This document shows, in pieces, positions 53,241 through 63,900 of a stretch of DNA of 64,000 nucleotides (position 1 is the first letter of the stretch; each line of letters begins with the position of its first letter). Source of the DNA: Bombus terrestris (taxonomy: Eukaryota; Arthropoda; Insecta; Hymenoptera; Apidae). Both the position numbers and the translations under genes were made by a program. Location of the stretch: NCBI RefSeq assembly GCF_910591885.1, contig NW_025963597.1:310001-374000 (forward strand). Reading direction: 5' to 3'. The notes beneath the pieces are model-generated. The model saw only the letters and a program-made list of their open reading frames with translations, was not told the origin of the DNA and did not search any database.

Positions 53241-54780
53241 TCCCACGTTGTCCCACGTTGTCCCACGTTGTCCCACGTTGTCCCACGTTGTCCCACGGTG
53301 TCCAACGATGTCCAACGGTGTCCAACGGTGTCCAACGGTGTCCAACGATGTCCAACGATGTCCAACGATGTCCAACGATGTCCAACGGTGTCCAACGGTG
53401 TCCCACGGTGTCCAACGGTGTCCCACGTTGTCCCACGTTGTCCCACGTTGTCCCACGTTGTCCCACGTTGTCCCACGCTGTCCCACGTTGTCCCACGTTG
53501 TCCCACGTTGTCCCACGTTGTCCCACGTTGTCCCACGTTGTCCCACGTTGTCCCACGTTGTCCCACGTTGTCCCACGTTGTCCCACGGTGTCCAACGATG
53601 TCCAACGGTGTCCCACGGTGTCCAACGGTGTCCCACGTTGTCCCACGTTGTCCCACGTTGTCCCACGTTGTCCCACGTTGTCCCACGATGTCCCACGTTG
53701 TCCCACGTTGTCCGACGTTGTCCCACGTTGTCCCACGTTGTCCCACGTTGTCCCACGGTGTCCAACGATGTCCAACGATGTCCAACGGTGTCCCACGTTG
53801 TCCCACGTTGTTCCATGGTTTCCCACGTTGTCCCACGTTGTCCCACGTTGTCCCACGGTGTCCAACGATGTCCAACGGTGTCCAACGGTGTCCAACGGTG
53901 TCCAACGGTGTCCCACGTTGTCCCACGTTGTCCCACGTTGTCCCACGTTGTCCCACGTTGTCCCACGATGTCCCACGTTGTCCCACGTTGTCCCACGTTG
54001 TCCCACGATGTCCCACGTTGTCCCACGTTGTCCCACGTTGTCCCACGTTGTCCCACGTTGTCCCACGTTGTCCCACGTTGTCCCACGTTGTCCCACGGTG
54101 TCCAACGGTGTCCAACGATGTCCAACGATGTCCAACGATGTCCAACGATGTCCAACGGTGTCCAACGGTGTCCCACGGTGTCCAACGGTGTCCCACGTTG
54201 TCCCACGTTGTCCCACGTTGTCCCACGTTGTCCCACGTTGTCCCACGTTGTCCCACGTTGTCCCACGTTGTCCCACGTTGTCCCACGTTGTCCCACGTTG
54301 TCCCACGTTGTCCCACGTTGTCCCACGTTGTCCCACGGTGTCCAACGATGTCCAACGGTGTCCAACGGTGTCCCACGGTGTCCAACGGTGTCCCACGTTG
54401 TCCCACGTTGTCCCACGTTGTCCCACGTTGTCCCACGTTGTCCCACGTTGTCCAACGATGTCCAACGGTGTCCCACGTTGTCCCACGTTGTTCCATGGTT
54501 TCCCACGTTGTCCCACGTTGTCCCACGTTGTCCCACGGTGTCCAACGATGTCCAACGATGTCCAACGGTGTCCCACGATGTCCAACGATGTCCAACGATG
54601 TCCAACGGTGTCCAACGATGTCCCACGTTGTCCCACGTTGTCCCACGTTGTCCCACGTTGTCCCACGTTGTCCCACGTTGTCCCACGTTGTCCAATGATG
54701 TCCAACGGTGTCCCACGTTGTCCCACGTTGTTCCATGGTTTCCCACGTTGTCCCACGTTGTCCCACGTTGTCCCACGGTG
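53241..54780 (+). repeat. 2,070-bp-spaced direct repeat, copy 2
   Basis: TCCCACGCTG 53471, TCCGACGTTG 53711, TTCCATGGTT 53811 and TCCAATGATG 54691 match copy 1. It ends where TCCAACGACG (54781) begins the next block. Confidence 0.87.
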
Positions 54781-57310
54781 TCCAACGACGTCCAACGGTG
54801 TCCAACGGTGTCCAACGGTGTCCAACGGTGTCCCACGTTGTCCCACGTTGTCCCACGTTGTCCCACGGTGTCCAACGATGTCCAACGGTGTCCCACGTTG
54901 TCCCACGTTGTCCCACGTTGTCCCACGTTGTCCCACGATGTCCCACGTAGTCCCACGTTGTCCCACGTTGTCCCACGTTGTCCCACGTTGTCCCACGTTG
55001 TCCCACGTTGTCCCACGTTGTCCCACGTTGTCCCACGTTGTCCCACGTTGTCCCACGTTGTCCCACGGTGTCCAACGATGTCCCACGTTGTCCCACGTTG
55101 TCCCACGTTGTCCCACGTTGTCCCACGTTGTCCCACGTTGTCCCACGTTGTCCCACGTTGTCCCACGTTGTCCCACGTTGTCCCACGTTGTCCCACGTTG
55201 TCCCACGTTGTCCCACGTTGTCCCACGATGTCCCACGTTGTCCCACGTTGTCCCACGTTGTCCCGCGTTGTCCCACGTTGTCCCACGTTGTCCCACGTTG
55301 TCCCACGTTGTCCCACGTTGTCCCACGTTGTCCCACGTTGTCCCACGTTGTCCCACGTTGTCCCACGGTGTCCCACGGTGTCCAACGATGTCCAACGGTG
55401 TCCCACGTTGTCCCACGTTGTCCCACGATGTCCCACGTTGTCCCACGTTGTCCCACGTTGTCCCACGTTGTCCCACGTTGTCCCACGTTGTCCCACGTTG
55501 TCCCACGTTGTCCCACGTGGTCCCACGTTGTCCCACGTTGTCCCACGGTGTCCAACGATGTCCAACGGTGTCCCACGTTGTCCAACGGTGTCCCACGTTG
55601 TCCCACGTTGTCCCACGTTGTCCCACGTTGTCCCACGATGTCCCACGTTGTCCCACGATGTCCCACGTTGTCCCACGTTGTCCCACGTTGTCCCACGTTG
55701 TTCCACGATGTCCCACGTTGTCCCACGTTGTCCCACGTTGTCCCACGGTGTCCAACGATGTCCAACGGTGTCCAGCGATGTCCAACGGTGTCCCACGTTG
55801 TCCCACGTTGTCCCACGTTGTCCCACGTTGTCCCACGTTGTCCCACGTTGTCCCACGTTGTCCCACGATGTCCCACGTTGTCCCACGTTGTCCCACGTTG
55901 TCCCACGTTGTCCCACGTTGTCCCACGTTGTCCCACGTTGTCCCACGTTGTCCCACGTTGTCCCACGTTGTCCCACGTTGTCCCACGTTGTCCCACGTTG
56001 TCCCACGGTGTCCCACGGTGTCCAACGGTGTCCCACGTTGTCCCACGTTGTCCCACGTTGTCCCACGTTGTCCCATGTTGTCCAACGATGTCCAACGGTG
56101 TCCCACGTTGTCCCACGTTGTCCCACGTTGTCCCACGTTGTCCCACGTTGTCCCACGTTGTCCCACGTTGTCCCACGTTGTCCCACGTTGTCCCACGTTG
56201 TCCCACGTTGTCCCACGTTGTCCCACGGTGTCCAACGGTGTCCAACGATGTCCCACGTTGTCCCACGTTGTCCCACGTTGTCCCACGTTGTCCCACGATG
56301 TCCCACGTTGTCCCACGTTGTCCCACGTTGTCCCACGTTGTCCCACGTTGTCCCACGTTGTCCCACGTTGTCCCACGTTGTCCCACGTTGTCCCACGTTG
56401 TCCGACGTTGTCCCACGTTGTCCCACGTTGTCCCACGTTGTCCCACGGTGTCCAACGATGTCCAACGATGTCCAACGGTGTCCCACGTTGTCCCACGTTG
56501 TTCCATGGTTTCCCACGTTGTCCCACGTTGTCCCACGTTGTCCCACGGTGTCCAACGATGTCCAACGGTGTCCAACGGTGTCCAACGGTGTCCAACGGTG
56601 TCCCACGTTGTCCCACGTTGTCCCACGTTGTCCCACGTTGTCCCACGTTGTCCCACGATGTCCCACGTTGTCCCACGTTGTCCCACGTTGTCCCACGATG
56701 TCCCACGTTGTCCCACGTTGTCCCACGTTGTCCCACGTTGTCCCACGATGTCCCACGTTGTCCCACGTTGTCCCACGTTGTCCCACGATGTCCCACGTTG
56801 TCCCACGTTGTCCCACGTTGTCCCACGTTGTCCCACGATGTCCCACGTTGTCCCACGTTGTCCCACGTTGTCCCACGTTGTCCCACGGTGTCCAACGATG
56901 TCCAACGGTGTCCAACGGTGTCCCACGGTGTCCAACGGTGTCCCACGGTGTCCAACGGTGTCCCACGTTGTCCCACGTTGTCCCACGTTGTCCCACGTTG
57001 TCCCACGTTGTCCCACGATGTCCCACGTTGTCCCACGTTGTCCGACGTTGTCCCACGTTGTCCCACGTTGTCCCACGTTGTCCCACGGTGTCCAACGATG
57101 TCCAACGATGTCCAACGGTGTCCCACGTTGTCCCACGTTGTTCCATGGTTTCCCACGTTGTCCCACGTTGTCCCACGTTGTCCCACGGTGTCCAACGATG
57201 TCCAACGGTGTCCAACGGTGTCCAACGGTGTCCAACGGTGTCCCACGTTGTCCCACTTTGTCCCACGTTGTCCCACGTTGTCCCACGTTGTCCCACGATG
57301 TCCCGCGTTG
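54781..57310 (+). repeat. Long direct repeat, copy 1 (lacks 550 bp)
   Basis: Offset 6,140 to 60.9-61.8 kb: TCCAACGACG 54781/60921, TCCCACGTAG 54941/61081, TCCCGCGTTG 55261/61401, TCCCACGTGG 55511/61651. Offset 6,690 to 62.4-64.0 kb: TCCAGCGATG 55771/62461, TCCCATGTTG 56071/62761, TCCGACGTTG 56401/63091, TTCCATGGTT 56501/63191, TCCCGCGTTG 57301/63991. The change of offset falls near 55,650-55,700. Confidence 0.9.
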
Positions 57311-60300
57311 TCCCACGTTGTCCCACGTTGTCCCACGATGTCCCACGTTGTCCCACGTTGTCCCACGTTGTCCCACGTTGTCCCACGATGTCCCACGTTG
57401 TCCCACGTTGTCCCACGTTGTCCCACGTTGTCCCACGGTGTCCAACGATGTCCAACGGTGTCCAACGGTGTCCCACGGTGTCCAACGGTGTCCCACGTTG
57501 TCCCACGTTGTCCCACGTTGTCCCACGTTGTCCCACGTTGTCCCACGATGTCCCACGTTGTCCCACGTTGTCCCACGTTGTCCCACGTTGTCCCACGTTG
57601 TCCCACGTTGTCCCACGGTGTCCAACGATGTCCAACGGTGTCCAACGGTGTCCAACGGTGTCCAACGATGTCCAACGATGTCCAACGATGTCCAACGATG
57701 TCCAACGGTGTCCCACGTTGTCCCACGTTGTCCCACGTTGTCCCACGTTGTCCCACGTTGTCCCACGGTGTCCAACGATGTCCAACGGTGTCCCACGTTG
57801 TCCAACGGTGTCCCACGTTGTCCCACGTTGTCCCACGTTGTCCCACGTTGTCCCACGTTGTCCCACGTTGTCCCACGTTGTCCCACGTTGCCCCACGTTG
57901 TCCCACGTGGTCCCACGTTGTCCCACGTTGTCCCACGGTGTCCAACGATGTCCAACGGTGTCCCACGTTGTCCAACGGTGTCCCACGTTGTCCCACGTTG
58001 TCCCACGTTGTCCCACGTTGTCCCACGTTGTCCCACGTTGTCCCACGTTGTCCCACGTTGTCCAACGATGTCCAACGGTGTCCCACGTTGTCCCACGTTG
58101 TTCCATGGTTTCCCACGTTGTCCCACGTTGTCCCACGTTGTCCCACGGTGTCCAACGATGTCCAACGGTGTCCCACGTTGTCCCACGTTGTCCCACGTTG
58201 TCCCACGTTGTCCCACGTTGTCCCACGTTGTCCCACGTTGTCCCACGTTGTCCCACGTTGTCCCACGTTGTCCCACGTTGTCCCACGGTGTCCAACGGTG
58301 TCCAACGATGTCCCACGTTGTCCCACGTTGTCCCACGTTGTCCCACGATGTCCCACGTTGTCCCACGTTGTCCCACGTTGTCCCACGTTGTCCCACGTTG
58401 TCCCACGTTGTCCCACGTTGTCCCACGTTGTCCCACGTTGTCCCACGTTGTCCCACGTTGTCCCACGGTGTCCAACGATGTCCAACGGTGTCCAACGGTG
58501 TCCAACGGTGTCCCACGTTGTCCCACGTTGTCCCACGTTGTCCCACGTTGTCCCACGGTGTCCAACGATGTCCAACGGTGTCCCACGTTGTCCCACGTTG
58601 TCCCACGTTGTCCCACGATGTCCCACGTTGTCCCACGTTGTCCCACGTTGTCCCACGTTGTCCCACGTTTTCCCACGGTGTCCAACGATGTCCAACGGTG
58701 TCCAACGGTGTCCAACGGTGTCCAACGGTGTCCCACGTTGTCCCACGTTGTCCCACGTTGTCCCACGGTGTCCAACGATGTCCAACGGTGTCCCACGTTG
58801 TCCCACGGTGTCCAACGATGTCCAACGGTGTCCCACGTTGTCCAACGGTGTCCCACGTTGTCCCACGTTGTCCCACGTTGTCCCACGTTGTCCCACGTTG
58901 TCCCACGTTGTCCCACGTTGTCCCACGTTGTCCCACGTTGTCCCACGTTGTCCCACGGTGTCCAACGATGTCCAACGGTGTCCAACGGTGTCCCACGGTG
59001 TCCAACGGTGTCCCACGTTGTCCCACGTTGTCCCACGTTGTCCCACGTTGTCCCACGGTGTCCAACGATGTCCCACGGTGTCCCACGTTGTCCCACGTTG
59101 TTCCATGGTTTCCCACGTTGTCCCACGTTGTCCCACGTTGTCCCACGTTGTCCCACGTTGTCCCACGGTGTCCCACGGTGTCCAACTATGTCCAACGGTG
59201 TCCCACGTTGTCCCACGTTGTCCCACGATGTCCCACGTTGTCCCACGTTGTCCCACGGTGTCCCACGTTGTCCCACGTTGTCCCACGTTGTCCCACGTTG
59301 TCCCACGTTGTCCCACGTTGTCCCACGGTGTCCAACGATGTCCAACGGTGTCCCACGTTGTCCAACGGTGTCCCACGTTGTCCCACGTTGTCCCACGTTG
59401 TCCCACGATGTCCCACGTTGTCCCACGTTGTCCCACGTTGTCCCACGTTGTCCCACGTTGTCCCACGGTGTCCAACGATGTCCCACGTTGTCCAACGTTG
59501 TCCCACGTTGTCCCACGTTGTCCCACGTTGTCCCACGTTGTCCCACGATGTCCCACGTTGTCCCACGTTGTCCCACGTTGTCCCACGTTGTCCCACGTTG
59601 TCCCACGTTGTCCAACGATGTCCAACGGTGTCCCACGTTGTCCCACGTTGTTCCATGGTTTCCCACGTTGTCCCACGTTGTCCCACGTTGTCCCACGTTG
59701 TCCCACGTTGTCCCACGGTGTCCCACGGTGTCCAACTATGTCCAACGGTGTCCCACGTTGTCCCACGTTGTCCCACGATGTCCCACGTTGTCCCACGTTG
59801 TCCCACGTTGTCCCACGTTGTCCCACGTTGTCCCACGTTGTTCCATGGTTTCCCACGTTGTCCCACGTTGTCCAACGATGTCCCACGTTGTCCCACGTTG
59901 TCCCACGTTGTCCCACGTTGTCCCACGATGTCCCACGTTGTCCCACGTTGTCCCACGTTGTCCCACGTTGTCCCACGTTGTCCCACGTTGTCCAACGATG
60001 TCCAACGGTGTCCCACGTTGTCCCACGTTGTTCCATGGTTTCCCACGTTGTCCCACGTTGTCCCACGTTGTCCCACGGTGTCCAACGATGTCCAACGGTG
60101 TCCAACGGTGTCCAACGGTGTCCAACGGTGTCCCACGTTGTCCCACGTTGTCCCACGTTGTCCCACGGTGTCCAACGATGTCCAACGGTGTCCCACGTTG
60201 TCCCACGTTGTCCCACGTTGTCCCACGTTGTCCCACGTTGTCCCACGATGTCCCACGTTGTCCCACGTTGTCCCACGTTGTCCCACGTTGTCCCACGTTG

Positions 60301-60920
60301 TCCCACGTTGTCCCACGTTGTCCCACGTTGTCCCACGTTGTCCCACGTTGTCCCACGTTGTCCCACGTTGTCCCACGTTGTCCCACGTTGTCCCACGGTG
60401 TCCAACGGTGTCCAACGATGTCCCACGTTGTCCCACGTTTTCCCACGTTGTCCCACGTTGTCCCACGGTGTCCAACGATGTCCAACGATGTCCAACGGTG
60501 TCCCACGTTGTCCCACGGTGTCCAACGATGTCCAACGGTGTCCAACGGTGTCCCACGGTGTCCAACGGTGTCCCACGTTGTCCCACGTTGTCCCACGTTG
60601 TCCCACGGTGTCCCACGTTGTCCCACGTTGTCCCACGTTGTCCCACGTTGTCCCACGTTGTCCCACGTTGTCCCACGTTGTCCCACGTTGTCCCACGTTG
60701 TCCCACGGTGTCCAACGATGTCCAACGGTGTCCAACGGTGTCCCACGGTGTCCAACGGTGTCCCACGTTGTCCCACGTTGTCCCACGTTGTCCCACGTTG
60801 TCCCACGTTGTCCCACGTTGTCCAACGATGTCCAACGGTGTCCCACGTTGTCCCACGTTGTTCCATGGTTTCCCACGTTGTCCCACGTTGTCCCACGTTG
60901 TCCCACGTTGTCCCACGGTG
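57311..60920 (+). repeat. Mixed satellite segment
   Basis: No gene. TTCCATGGTT is at 58101, 59101, 59651, 59841, 60031 and 60861. It includes CCCCACGTTG at 57891, TCCCACGTGG at 57901, TCCAACTATG at 59181 and 59731 (- strand stops) and TCCAACGTTG at 59491. The stretches around 59,100-59,240 and 59,650-59,780 share the TTCCATGGTT-to-TCCAACTATG spacing of 80 bases, also seen at 41,331-41,411. Confidence 0.75.
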
Positions 60921-63900
60921 TCCAACGACGTCCAACGGTGTCCAACGGTGTCCAACGGTGTCCAACGGTGTCCCACGTTGTCCCACGTTGTCCCACGTTG
61001 TCCCACGGTGTCCAACGATGTCCAACGGTGTCCCACGTTGTCCCACGTTGTCCCACGTTGTCCCACGTTGTCCCACGATGTCCCACGTAGTCCCACGTTG
61101 TCCCACGTTGTCCCACGTTGTCCCACGTTGTCCCACGTTGTCCCACGTTGTCCCACGTTGTCCCACGTTGTCCCACGTTGTCCCACGTTGTCCCACGTTG
61201 TCCCACGGTGTCCAACGATGTCCCACGTTGTCCCACGTTGTCCCACGTTGTCCCACGTTGTCCCACGTTGTCCCACGTTGTCCCACGTTGTCCCACGTTG
61301 TCCCACGTTGTCCCACGTTGTCCCACGTTGTCCCACGTTGTCCCACGTTGTCCCACGTTGTCCCACGATGTCCCACGTTGTCCCACGTTGTCCCACGTTG
61401 TCCCGCGTTGTCCCACGTTGTCCCACGTTGTCCCACGTTGTCCCACGTTGTCCCACGTTGTCCCACGTTGTCCCACGTTGTCCCACGTTGTCCCACGTTG
61501 TCCCACGGTGTCCCACGGTGTCCAACGATGTCCAACGGTGTCCCACGTTGTCCCACGTTGTCCCACGATGTCCCACGTTGTCCCACGTTGTCCCACGTTG
61601 TCCCACGTTGTCCCACGTTGTCCCACGTTGTCCCACGTTGTCCCACGTTGTCCCACGTGGTCCCACGTTGTCCCACGTTGTCCCACGGTGTCCAACGATG
61701 TCCAACGGTGTCCCACGTTGTCCAACGGTGTCCCACGTTGTCCCACGTTGTCCCACGTTGTCCCACGTTGTCCCACGATGTCCCACGTTGTCCCACGTTG
61801 TCCCACGGTGTCCAACGGTGTCCCACGTTGTCCCACGTTGTCCCACGTTGTCCCACGGTGTCCAACGATGTCCAACGGTGTCCCACGTTGTCCCACGTTG
61901 TCCCACGTTGTCCCACGTTGTCCCACGTTGTCCCACGATGTCCCACGTTGTCCCACGTTGTCCCACGTTGTCCCACGTTGTCCCACGTTGTCCAACGGTG
62001 TCCCACGTTGTCCCACGTTGTCCAACGGTGTCCCACGTTGTCCCACGTTGTCCCACGTTGTCCCACGGTGTCCAACGATGTCCAACGGTGTCCAGCGATG
62101 TCCAACGGTGTCCCACGTTGTCCCACGTTTTCCCACGTTGTCCCACGTTGTCCCACGGTGTCCAACGATGTCCAACGATGTCCAACGGTGTCCCACGTTG
62201 TCCCACGTTGTTCCATGGTTTCCCACGTTGTCCCACGTTGTCCCACGTTGTCCCACGGTGTCCAACGATGTCCAACGGTGTCCAACGTTGTCCAACGGTG
62301 TCCAACGGTGTCCCACGTTGTCCCACGTTGTCCCACGTTGTCCCACGTTGTCCCACGTTGTCCCACGTTGTCCCACGTTGTCCCACGTTGTCCCACGATG
62401 TCCCACGTTGTCCCACGTTGTCCCACGTTGTCCCACGGTGTCCAACGATGTCCAACGGTGTCCAGCGATGTCCAACGGTGTCCCACGTTGTCCCACGTTG
62501 TCCCACGTTGTCCCACGTTGTCCCACGTTGTCCCACGTTGTCCCACGTTGTCCCACGATGTCCCACGTTGTCCCACGTTGTCCCACGTTGTCCCACGTTG
62601 TCCCACGTTGTCCCACGTTGTCCCACGTTGTCCCACGTTGTCCCACGTTGTCCCACGTTGTCCCACGTTGTCCCACGTTGTCCCACGTTGTCCCACGGTG
62701 TCCCACGGTGTCCAACGGTGTCCCACGTTGTCCCACGTTGTCCCACGTTGTCCCACGTTGTCCCATGTTGTCCAACGATGTCCAACGGTGTCCCACGTTG
62801 TCCCACGTTGTCCCACGTTGTCCCACGTTGTCCCACGTTGTCCCACGTTGTCCCACGTTGTCCCACGTTGTCCCACGTTGTCCCACGTTGTCCCACGTTG
62901 TCCCACGTTGTCCCACGGTGTCCAACGGTGTCCAACGATGTCCCACGTTGTCCCACGTTGTCCCACGTTGTCCCACGTTGTCCCACGATGTCCCACGTTG
63001 TCCCACGTTGTCCCACGTTGTCCCACGTTGTCCCACGTTGTCCCACGTTGTCCCACGTTGTCCCACGTTGTCCCACGTTGTCCCACGTTGTCCGACGTTG
63101 TCCCACGTTGTCCCACGTTGTCCCACGTTGTCCCACGGTGTCCAACGATGTCCAACGATGTCCAACGGTGTCCCACGTTGTCCCACGTTGTTCCATGGTT
63201 TCCCACGTTGTCCCACGTTGTCCCACGTTGTCCCACGGTGTCCAACGATGTCCAACGGTGTCCAACGGTGTCCAACGGTGTCCAACGGTGTCCCACGTTG
63301 TCCCACGTTGTCCCACGTTGTCCCACGTTGTCCCACGTTGTCCCACGATGTCCCACGTTGTCCCACGTTGTCCCACGTTGTCCCACGATGTCCCACGTTG
63401 TCCCACGTTGTCCCACGTTGTCCCACGTTGTCCCACGATGTCCCACGTTGTCCCACGTTGTCCCACGTTGTCCCACGATGTCCCACGTTGTCCCACGTTG
63501 TCCCACGTTGTCCCACGTTGTCCCACGATGTCCCACGTTGTCCCACGTTGTCCCACGTTGTCCCACGTTGTCCCACGGTGTCCAACGATGTCCAACGGTG
63601 TCCAACGGTGTCCCACGGTGTCCAACGGTGTCCCACGGTGTCCAACGGTGTCCCACGTTGTCCCACGTTGTCCCACGTTGTCCCACGTTGTCCCACGTTG
63701 TCCCACGATGTCCCACGTTGTCCCACGTTGTCCGACGTTGTCCCACGTTGTCCCACGTTGTCCCACGTTGTCCCACGGTGTCCAACGATGTCCAACGATG
63801 TCCAACGGTGTCCCACGTTGTCCCACGTTGTTCCATGGTTTCCCACGTTGTCCCACGTTGTCCCACGTTGTCCCACGGTGTCCAACGATGTCCAACGGTG

